Shown here piece by piece: positions 7,734-14,843 of a stretch of 64,000 bases of DNA. The position numbers and the translations under genes are program-made. The stretch comes from an uncultured Bacteroidota bacterium. GTDB taxonomy: Bacteria; Bacteroidota; Bacteroidia; Bacteroidales; UBA932. The first letter of the stretch is position 1, and every line of letters starts with the position of its first letter. The stretch is taken from assembly GCA_937901965.1 (NCBI GenBank), contig CALGSW010000001.1, forward strand, positions 347,169-411,168. The letters are read 5' to 3'. The notes beneath the pieces are model-generated. The model had not been told where the DNA came from and made no database searches. It was given only the letters and a program-made list of their open reading frames with translations.

Positions 7734-10376
7734 ATGAAAAAGCTATATCTTATTGACGGTCATGCCCTTATTTTTCGCTCGTACTACGCTTTTCTGAGAA
7801 GACCTATGGTTAATTCAAAAGGTGAGGACACCTCAATCCTTTTTGGATTTACAAAAACTCTCACAGATTTGATTATAAGGGAAAAACCAACTCATTTAGC
7901 TGTCGCTTTTGACCCACCGGCAAAAACATTCAGACATGAGATATACCCGGATTACAAAGCAAACAGGGCAGAGACCCCTGAGCTTATAAAATCAGCTCTT
8001 AATCCACTTATTGAGATTGTAGAATCCATGTCAATTCCGGTTATAATGAAAATTGGATATGAGGCTGATGATGTTATTGGCACAATAGCAAAAAAGGCTG
8101 CCAAAGATGGATATACAGTTTTCATGCTTACACCAGACAAAGATTATGGACAGCTGGTTTCAGAAAATATTTTTCAGTGCAAACCGGGAAAAAGCGGAGC
8201 CGAAAATATAATAGTTGGTCCTGAACAAATAAAAGGGGAGTATGGAATAGATAACCCAGAGCAAATCATTGATATTTTGGCAATCTGGGGAGACTCTTCA
8301 GATAATGTCCCCGGAGTAAGAGGAGTTGGAGAGGTAAGTTCAAAAAAACTAATCCAGAAATACGGAAGCGTAGAGAATATTTACAAAAATATCCAGGAAC
8401 TTCCGCTTAAGCAGCAGGAGGCGTTTAAAGAGGCTGAGTCTTATATTGCTCTAAGTAAAAATCTGGTTACAATTGAGACTTCTGTGGATATTGACTGCAG
8501 TGAAGAAGAGCTTAAACTCAGGACACCCCATTTTTCAGAACTGAAAAAACTTATGGTGAAATATGAGTTACCATCTCTGTCAAGACAGATTCCTCAGTTA
8601 GAGGAGATCTTCTCAGTAACCGGAACAAATATCACTGATACTTCAACAATACCTGCAGAGTTTAAGAAACCACACTACAAACTATCAACTGCAGAAATAA
8701 TATTTGATGAAGCAAAAGCCAGAGGAGCAATCGGGTTAGGAATAAGGGGAGACCATATATACATATCTTCATCTGAGAAGGTTGCCTCCTTATCAGAAGG
8801 TAAGTTTCAATCTTTAAAGGGTATAATTGAAGACGATGGCATAGACAAGTGCGGGTATGATATCAAATCAATCTGCAATAAACTGGCCTTATCAGGTATT
8901 CATCTCAGGGGTAAAATATGGGATTGTGAATTGATGCATTACCTTTTAATGCCGGAAAGATCTCACAAGGTTGAAATACTTGCAAATTCATACCTAGGGA
9001 TAAATTTTGATGAAGATAAGGTTATGGTACAGGCAGATCTTTTTTCAAACACCTCAAATCAAGAGATTAAAGAGGATGAAGAGAAGGCAATGGCTGAAAC
9101 ATCAATCATGGTATCACTGGCATCCGAATTAAGAAAAGAACTTGATAAGGGAGAGCTTATCAAACTTTATGAAGAGATTGAGATGCCTCTTCTTTATGTA
9201 TTGGCATCAATGGAGCAACAGGGGGTGAAACTTGATACAGATATGTTGTTCAGATATGGTAAAATGCTTACGAAAGAGCTTGATGAGATTGAACAAAGCA
9301 TTAGAGATATGGCTGGAGATCAGACACTGAATGTATCATCACCCAAGCAGTTGTCTGTAATTCTGTTTGACAAATTGGAACTGGGGCAAAAGGATCAAAA
9401 GAGCAGATCTACAGACGAAGAGGCCTTAACAGAGCTTCTTGGCAAACATCCAATAATCCCTGCAATTCTGGAATTCAGAAATCTTAAAAAGCTCCTCTCA
9501 ACCTATATTGAGCCACTTCCACTGATGGTCTCCAGAGAGACAGGTAAGCTTCACACAACATACAATCAGGCTCTGACAGCCACAGGAAGGCTAAGTTCAG
9601 TTAAGCCGAACCTGCAGAATATCCCTATCAGAACGGAGAGAGGCAGGGAGATAAGAAGAGCATTTATTCCCTCCCATTCAGGCGGATCTATTCTCTCCGC
9701 TGACTACTCCCAGATTGAATTAAGGCTAATGGCGCACATGAGCGGTGATCCTGATTTCATTAAGGCCTTTAAAAATGGCGAGGATATTCACTCTGCCACA
9801 GCATCCAAAATATTTGGAATACCCGTTAATGAACTTACTAAAGAGCAGAGGGGAAAAGCAAAGACTGCCAATTTTGGCATTATATACGGTATTTCATCTT
9901 TTGGACTTTCGCAAAGGCTTAATATTCCAAGATCTGAATCAAAGCAGCTTATAGAAGACTATTTCAGGAGCTACCCCATGGTCAAGGAGTATATGAACAG
10001 TATGACCGAGAGGGCAAAGAAAGATGGGTATGTAAGTACATTATACGGCAGAAAACGATATCTACCGGATATTAACTCTAAAAATCAGGTTGTAAGAGGG
10101 CTTGCTGAAAGAAATGCAGTTAACGCTCCTATTCAGGGCAGTGCTGCAGACATTATTAAAGTAGCAATGGTGTGTCTCTACAAAAGAGTAAACGAAGAGG
10201 GGCTCAGGAGCCGGATGGTAATGCAGGTACACGACGAACTTGTATTTGATGTTTATCCCGGAGAGGAATCAAGATTATCTGAAGTTGTTAAAGAGGAGAT
10301 GGAGAGGGTTATTGAACTTTCTGTACCCCTGACCGTTGACTGCCAATATGGAGAGAACTGGCTTGAAGCACATTGA
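7734..10376 (+). CDS. polA: DNA polymerase I with degenerate proofreading domain
   Basis: Okazaki-fragment processing and repair polymerase, 880 aa. The N-terminal 5' nuclease (~1-290) is intact: LIDGHALIFRSYYA, AVAFDPPAKTFRHE, GYEADDVIG, LTPDKDYGQLV. The polymerase domain has motif A SADYSQIELRLMAHMSGD, motif B RGKAKTANFGIIYG (with the Phe that excludes dideoxynucleotides) and motif C MQVHDELVFDV. The central 3'-5' exonuclease region (~300-460) lacks recognisable acidic residues: no DxE at Exo I, GYDIKSI where an N..D pair is expected at Exo II, and no Asp at Exo III. Proofreading is therefore probably lost. 5 bp after queD; the sigma-factor gene follows after 4 bp. Confidence 0.95.
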   Translation: MKKLYLIDGHALIFRSYYAFLRRPMVNSKGEDTSILFGFTKTLTDLIIREKPTHLAVAFDPPAKTFRHEIYPDYKANRAETPELIKSALNPLIEIVESMSIPVIMKIGYEADDVIGTIAKKAAKDGYTVFMLTPDKDYGQLVSENIFQCKPGKSGAENIIVGPEQIKGEYGIDNPEQIIDILAIWGDSSDNVPGVRGVGEVSSKKLIQKYGSVENIYKNIQELPLKQQEAFKEAESYIALSKNLVTIETSVDIDCSEEELKLRTPHFSELKKLMVKYELPSLSRQIPQLEEIFSVTGTNITDTSTIPAEFKKPHYKLSTAEIIFDEAKARGAIGLGIRGDHIYISSSEKVASLSEGKFQSLKGIIEDDGIDKCGYDIKSICNKLALSGIHLRGKIWDCELMHYLLMPERSHKVEILANSYLGINFDEDKVMVQADLFSNTSNQEIKEDEEKAMAETSIMVSLASELRKELDKGELIKLYEEIEMPLLYVLASMEQQGVKLDTDMLFRYGKMLTKELDEIEQSIRDMAGDQTLNVSSPKQLSVILFDKLELGQKDQKSRSTDEEALTELLGKHPIIPAILEFRNLKKLLSTYIEPLPLMVSRETGKLHTTYNQALTATGRLSSVKPNLQNIPIRTERGREIRRAFIPSHSGGSILSADYSQIELRLMAHMSGDPDFIKAFKNGEDIHSATASKIFGIPVNELTKEQRGKAKTANFGIIYGISSFGLSQRLNIPRSESKQLIEDYFRSYPMVKEYMNSMTERAKKDGYVSTLYGRKRYLPDINSKNQVVRGLAERNAVNAPIQGSAADIIKVAMVCLYKRVNEEGLRSRMVMQVHDELVFDVYPGEESRLSEVVKEEMERVIELSVPLTVDCQYGENWLEAH

Positions 10377-10380
10377 TGAG

Positions 10381-10944
10381 ATGTCAGACAGGGATCTGGC
10401 TAAAATGTCATGCACTGGATGCGAAGAGGCATCACGAGAAATTGTTAAGAGGTATGGAGTGAGGATAAAAAATCATATCCGTGCTCTTGTTCCTGATATA
10501 CATGACGCCGAGGATATATCTCAGGAGGTATTTGCTAAAGCATTCCAGATGATTGAGAGTTATGATCCCCAGTATGCATTTTCAACCTGGCTGTACACAA
10601 TTGCAAGAAACAGCAGTATTGATTTTGTAAGAAGGCACCGGATTAACACAAGATCAATGGACTTTTTAAGTGGAGGAGATGAAAATACAGGAGCAGAGAA
10701 CTGGGTGCCGAGTCCTGAGGAGCACCTGATTTTTGAGCAGGAAATTGAAAAAATAAGGAAGGCTATTGAAAGCCTGCCGGATATTTACAGGATTGTCGCA
10801 GAGATGAGATTTATTCATGAATATGCATATGAAGAGATGGCAAAAGAGCTCTGTTTGTCATTGGGTACGGTAAAGACCAGAATCAGAAGAGCAAAAGAGA
10901 GATTGCAAAAAGATGGAAAACTTAATATTCAATTACTTCCCTGA
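10381..10944 (+). CDS. ECF-type RNA polymerase sigma factor (RpoE/SigW-like)
   Basis: 187-aa sigma-70 family member with only regions 2 and 4. Region 2 reads EDISQEVFAKAFQMIESYDP...FSTWLYTIARNSSIDFVRR; region 4 carries the helix-turn-helix EEMAKELCLSLGTVKTRIRRAKERL. I chose the ATG 4 nt after the polA stop, although in-frame starts inside polA (10336, 10348) exist. No adjacent anti-sigma gene is visible, so the signal is unknown. The 3' end overlaps rsmG by 32 nt. Confidence 0.92.
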   Translation: MSDRDLAKMSCTGCEEASREIVKRYGVRIKNHIRALVPDIHDAEDISQEVFAKAFQMIESYDPQYAFSTWLYTIARNSSIDFVRRHRINTRSMDFLSGGDENTGAENWVPSPEEHLIFEQEIEKIRKAIESLPDIYRIVAEMRFIHEYAYEEMAKELCLSLGTVKTRIRRAKERLQKDGKLNIQLLP

Positions 10945-11557
10945 TCTTGACAAAAGTCAGAGAGAGCAGATAAAATTACTTCTTCCGCTCTACAGGGAGT
11001 GGAACTTAAAAATAAACGTAGTCTCAAGAAAAGATATTGAGAATCTTTACCTGCATCATGTTCTGCATTCACTGGCAATTGCAAAGGTTCTGAGCCCGCC
11101 TGCCGGAAGTAAGATTCTTGATGTAGGTACCGGAGGGGGATTTCCCGGAATCCCTCTGGCTATTATGTTTCCTGATTCTCACTTTACTCTTTGTGATTCA
11201 ATAGGCAAAAAAATACTGGTAGCTGAGAGTATTGCAAAAGAGACGGGCCTTACCAATGTAACTGCGTTGAATAAAAGGGCGGAGAGCACAGGTGGTGAGT
11301 ACGATTTTGTTGTATCTAGGGCAGTTACTGAGCTAAAAAACTTTTTACCGTGGATTTGGAGTATGATTAGTCCGGGTGATATTTCAGGAATTACCAAAGG
11401 AGTTTTTTATCTCAAGGGTGGGAATTTAAAGACGGAACTTGATGAAGCAGCGAAAAAGATGAAAATACCAGCAGGGAAAATTACTGAATACGAAATAAAG
11501 AGATGGTTTACAGAACCCTTCTTTGAAGAAAAAAAGGTAATATTCATAAAACGTTAA
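10913..11557 (+). CDS. rsmG: 16S rRNA (guanine527-N7)-methyltransferase
   Basis: Methylates G527 of 16S rRNA. The 214-aa product is of family length, with motif I DVGTGGGFPGIPLAIMFP, LCDSIGKK, NKRAES and the conserved VVSRAVTELKNFLPW. The start lies inside the upstream sigma-factor gene (32-nt overlap). This is unusual but supported by the family N-terminus (FPDLDKSQREQIKLLLPLYREWN). Confidence 0.93.
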   Translation: MENLIFNYFPDLDKSQREQIKLLLPLYREWNLKINVVSRKDIENLYLHHVLHSLAIAKVLSPPAGSKILDVGTGGGFPGIPLAIMFPDSHFTLCDSIGKKILVAESIAKETGLTNVTALNKRAESTGGEYDFVVSRAVTELKNFLPWIWSMISPGDISGITKGVFYLKGGNLKTELDEAAKKMKIPAGKITEYEIKRWFTEPFFEEKKVIFIKR

Positions 11558-11565
11558 AACAAATA

Positions 11566-11596
11566 TTTGCGTTTAAAAACATTTTATATATCTTTG
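11566..11596 (+). promoter_or_regulatory. Bacteroidetes-type promoter for rpmH
   Basis: TTTG (11566-11569), 19-nt spacer, TATCTTTG (11589-11596): an exact match to TTTG-N19-TAnnTTTG. The rpmH ATG begins 40 nt downstream. Confidence 0.85.
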
Positions 11597-11636
11597 CACT
11601 CCCTTTTGCGAATATAATAATAGTAGAAAATATATC

Positions 11637-11789
11637 ATGAAACGCACTTTTCAACCATCAATACGCAAACGCCGCAACAAGCACGGCTTCCGTGAGCGCA
11701 TGTCAACTCCTAACGGACGTCGGGTACTTGCTGCACGCCGTCGCCGTGGACGTAAAAAACTGACTGTGTCATCAGAAGATCGTTACTAA
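11637..11789 (+). CDS. rpmH: 50S ribosomal protein L34
   Basis: A 50-residue, Arg/Lys-rich protein that begins MKRTFQPSIRKRRNKHGF and contains the L34 signature MSTPNGRRVLAARRRRGRKK. Structural protein of the large subunit. It has its own promoter and a terminator 27 nt after the stop, so it is a single-gene unit. Unlike the classical arrangement it is not next to dnaA, which is 19 kb away. Confidence 0.97.
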   Translation: MKRTFQPSIRKRRNKHGFRERMSTPNGRRVLAARRRRGRKKLTVSSEDRY

Positions 11790-11815
11790 TCTTGCGTGGC
11801 ATTAAATAGATTCAC

Positions 11816-11844
11816 AAAAGGAGGCTGAATAAGGCCTCTTTTTT
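11816..11844 (+). terminator. Rho-independent terminator after rpmH
   Basis: About 10-bp stem: AAAAGGAGGC pairs with GCCTCTTTTT (one G-T), loop TGAATAAG, with the T run forming the 3' arm. Confidence 0.8.
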
Positions 11845-11876
11845 GTTATATTTGCTCCTCAAAAACAGTTTAAGAA

Positions 11877-12932
11877 ATGGCAAGAAGAGTAGGATACGAA
11901 GAGGCACTCTCTCTGTATGAGAGCATGGATATGAACATGTTGTCAAAACTTGCAACAGATGTAAGAGAAGAGATTAACGGCAAAAATGTATATTTCAACA
12001 GAAACTTTCACCTTGAGCCAAGTAACGTTTGCATTCACAGGTGTACATTCTGCTCGTACAGACGAGAGAGCGATCAGGAGTCGGGATCCTGGTCAATGGA
12101 TATGGAGCAGATAAAGAATTATTGCAAAGAGAAGTATCAAAACGGAGAGACAGAGGTTCACATTGTAGGAAGCGTACACCCGGACAGAGATTTCAATTAT
12201 TATCTTAATGTTGTTGAGACTGTAAGGAGAGAACTGCCATCAACTGTAACAATAAAAGCATACACAGCAGTAGAGATTGATGACATGACAAAATCCTCCG
12301 GGCTCTCACCAGAAGAGGTATTAAAGAGGCTTAAGGATAAAGGGGTTGAACTACTGCCGGGAGGTGGCGCAGAGATTTTCAATCCTGAAATAAGAGACCA
12401 GATTTGCCCGGATAAAACAGACGGAAAAAGATGGTTAGAGATACACAAAGCTGCTCATAAGCTAGGAATAAGAACTAATTGCACAATGCTGTTTGGACAT
12501 ATTGAAAGCAGAAGAGACAGAATTGACCATTTGTTTTCGTTAAGAGAGCTGCAGGATGAGACAGGTGGGTTCGATGCATTTATACCACTACTTTTTAAAC
12601 CGGCAAACAATCCCCTCTCCTATCTCGGCGAGCTCAATATTATTGAGGTTCTAAAAACATTTGCCATTTCCAGAATTGTTCTGGACAACATACCACACAT
12701 AAAGTCTTACTGGCCCATGCTTGGCAGAGAGATGTGTCAGCTGGCTCTCCTGTACGGCGCCGATGATATGGATGGAACAATAAACGATTCAACTAAGATA
12801 TACAGCCTTGCCGGTTCAAAAGAGACAAACCCTAAGATGTCAACCGGAGACCTTGAAAAACTTGCTGCTGAAGCCGGATACATAGCCTTGGAGAGAGACA
12901 GCCTCTACAACATTATTACAAAAAAATCATAA
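11877..12932 (+). CDS. mqnE: Aminofutalosine synthase (radical SAM)
   Basis: Radical SAM enzyme of the futalosine route to menaquinone; it joins a SAM-derived 5'-deoxyadenosyl radical to chorismate-derived 3-[(1-carboxyvinyl)oxy]benzoate. 351 aa. The cluster motif Cx3Cx2C is CIHRCTFC (Cys52, 56, 59), preceded by the family EPSNVC segment. ELLPGGGAEIF, TNCTMLFGHIES and the MLGREMCQLALLYGADDMDGT tail fit the MqnE/MqnC/CofH superfamily. MqnE fits better than MqnC because the N-terminus and the Cys spacing context are of the EPSN type, but confusion with MqnC is possible. A TATATTTG -7 box lies at 11847-11854, just past the rpmH terminator. No other mqn gene is nearby. Confidence 0.8.
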   Translation: MARRVGYEEALSLYESMDMNMLSKLATDVREEINGKNVYFNRNFHLEPSNVCIHRCTFCSYRRESDQESGSWSMDMEQIKNYCKEKYQNGETEVHIVGSVHPDRDFNYYLNVVETVRRELPSTVTIKAYTAVEIDDMTKSSGLSPEEVLKRLKDKGVELLPGGGAEIFNPEIRDQICPDKTDGKRWLEIHKAAHKLGIRTNCTMLFGHIESRRDRIDHLFSLRELQDETGGFDAFIPLLFKPANNPLSYLGELNIIEVLKTFAISRIVLDNIPHIKSYWPMLGREMCQLALLYGADDMDGTINDSTKIYSLAGSKETNPKMSTGDLEKLAAEAGYIALERDSLYNIITKKS

Positions 12933-12955
12933 TTTTGTCCAATAATCCTCACACC

Positions 12956-13774
12956 ATGAAAAATAAAGGAGCTGACAAGCCCTGGTACAAAGGGTGGTTT
13001 ATGATAGAAGTTTATAAAATTTCAGCTGTGCTGCTTGCACTGCTTATTGTGGCAATTATACTTCTCAATATAATTACCCGTCATAACAAAGAACAGGAGG
13101 TGCCTGATTTTACCAGTATGACAGTAGCGGAGGCATCTGAACTTGCAGACGACAGTAATCTGAGGCTTGAGGTTACAGACTCTGTATTTCTTCCCAGAAT
13201 GGGGAGAGGTGAAATCTTCAGGCAAAATCCACCTGCCGGAAGCAAGGTCAAGAAGAACAGAAGAATATTACTTACAATCAACTCTCTTCAGCCTAAGAGA
13301 GTAGCGATGCCTTCTGTAACAGGATTTTCTTTACGTCAGGCAAAAGCTGAACTAGCATCAAGACAGCTGAGAGTGGGTAAATTAATATATGTTAGCGATA
13401 TGGCTACAAACAATGTTCTGGATCAAAGATACAACGGTAAACGTGTAGCTCCGGGTACATTGATAGAGACAGAGAGTGAAATTGATCTTGAGGTGGGAAT
13501 AAGCAGCGAGGGAGAGAGGACTTTTATACCTGATGTTACTTCGCTCCCTGTTACAACTGCAAAAGATATATTAATTGACAATTCCCTGAATATATCAAGA
13601 GTAAGATATGACCGTTCTGTCAAGAATTACTCTGATTCAATTTCCGGATTTGTAATCAGACAAACACCGGAGGCTTCTCAAACATCATCAGTGGCATTGG
13701 GCTCCTCTGTTCAGCTCACAATCAGTATTGATAAAACCCTTATTGACAGCCTTAAGAAAAGAAAAGAGAGGTAG
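12956..13774 (+). CDS. Single-pass membrane protein with three PASTA domains
   Basis: 272 aa. A short basic cytoplasmic N-terminus is followed by one hydrophobic segment (AVLLALLIVAIILLNII) and an extracytoplasmic region of three PASTA repeats (starting near EVPDFTSMTV, VAMPSVTGFSL and TFIPDVTSLPV). PASTA domains bind peptidoglycan or muropeptides in kinases and PBPs. Here there is no kinase or transpeptidase domain, which is the usual Bacteroidetes form. An in-frame TTG at 12935 would add 7 residues; the ATG is preferred. It sits immediately before rluD, 1 nt apart. Confidence 0.85.
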   Translation: MKNKGADKPWYKGWFMIEVYKISAVLLALLIVAIILLNIITRHNKEQEVPDFTSMTVAEASELADDSNLRLEVTDSVFLPRMGRGEIFRQNPPAGSKVKKNRRILLTINSLQPKRVAMPSVTGFSLRQAKAELASRQLRVGKLIYVSDMATNNVLDQRYNGKRVAPGTLIETESEIDLEVGISSEGERTFIPDVTSLPVTTAKDILIDNSLNISRVRYDRSVKNYSDSISGFVIRQTPEASQTSSVALGSSVQLTISIDKTLIDSLKKRKER

Positions 13775-13775
13775 T

Positions 13776-14843
13776 ATGATTAATGTGGAGATGGATGACG
13801 AACTGGATCTTGACCTTGATGAGATAGGTGATGATGAGGAGTCCGGAGGCTCTTTTGAACACTACAGATTTGTTGCTGATAAAGGTCAAAGCACAATCCG
13901 GGTAGACAAATACATAACTGCCCACATGGAGAAGACCTCCAGGCATCGCATTCAACTTGCTATAACTGCCGGATATGTCCTTGTTAATGACAAGGTTGTC
14001 AAGGCAAACTACATGGTCAAACCAAATGATATTATACGGATAGTACTTCCGTATAGGCGCAAGGGAATGGAGGTGAGGCCTGAGAATATTCCTCTGGATG
14101 TTGTTTTTGAAGATGACTCACTGCTTGTTCTTAATAAGCCGGCCGGTTTAGTTGTGCATCCCGGACATGGACACTTTTCCGGGACCCTGGTTAACGCTCT
14201 GGCCTATCACCTGGGAATCTCTCAGGATGAAAATGCCCCTGATGAAAGAATGGGAGTGCTTGTTCACCGGATTGATAAAAACACATCAGGACTTCTTATA
14301 GTTGCCAAAGATGATGAATCTCAGCTATACCTTGCAAAACAATTTTTTGACCACACTATTGAAAGAAAATATGTCGCACTGGTGTGGGGGAATATTAAGG
14401 AGGATACAGGGACTATCAGAGGAAACATAGCAAGAGATCCCAATAACAGATTAAAATTTAAAGTTTTTCCCGATGGTGAGACCGGAAAACATGCAGTTAC
14501 ACACTATAAAGTAATTGAGCGATTCGGCTATACCACACTTGTTGAGTGTGAACTTGAGACAGGAAGAACTCATCAGATAAGAGTCCATATGGACTGGCTG
14601 GGGCATCCACTATTCAATGATGACAGATACGGCGGTGATAAAATCCTTAAGGGGACCCTTTATGCAAAATATAAGAAATTCATAGATAACTGTTTTGAAC
14701 TCCTTCCAAGGCATGCCTTACACGCAAAGACTTTGGGATTTGTGCATCCAAAAACAAAAGAGAATCTCTTTTTCGAAAAAGAGATTCCCTCAGATATGAA
14801 TTCTGTTATTGAAAAATGGAGAGCATATTCGGCTGCTCGCTAG
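13776..14843 (+). CDS. rluD: 23S rRNA pseudouridine synthase, RluD family
   Basis: 355 aa. An acidic N-terminal tail leads into an S4 RNA-binding domain (RVDKYITAHMEKTSRHRIQ...GYVLVNDKVVK) and the RluA-type catalytic domain with catalytic Asp in HRIDKNTSGLL, plus PAGLVVHPGHGH and the ETGRTHQIRVHM motif. It probably modifies 23S helix 69 uridines, but RluA/RluC-like specificity cannot be excluded. The start was placed at the ATG 1 nt after the PASTA gene stop; a longer form would read back into that gene. The 3' end overlaps the convergent barrel gene by 4 nt and contains a perfect 26-bp palindrome. Confidence 0.9.
   Translation: MINVEMDDELDLDLDEIGDDEESGGSFEHYRFVADKGQSTIRVDKYITAHMEKTSRHRIQLAITAGYVLVNDKVVKANYMVKPNDIIRIVLPYRRKGMEVRPENIPLDVVFEDDSLLVLNKPAGLVVHPGHGHFSGTLVNALAYHLGISQDENAPDERMGVLVHRIDKNTSGLLIVAKDDESQLYLAKQFFDHTIERKYVALVWGNIKEDTGTIRGNIARDPNNRLKFKVFPDGETGKHAVTHYKVIERFGYTTLVECELETGRTHQIRVHMDWLGHPLFNDDRYGGDKILKGTLYAKYKKFIDNCFELLPRHALHAKTLGFVHPKTKENLFFEKEIPSDMNSVIEKWRAYSAAR
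14764..14789. repeat. Perfect 26-bp palindrome inside the rluD 3' end
   Basis: Two 13-nt arms with no spacer: GAATCTCTTTTTC followed by its exact reverse complement. It encodes the rluD segment around LFFEKEIP and lies 50 bp downstream (minus strand) of the stop of the convergent outer-membrane gene. Confidence 0.85.
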
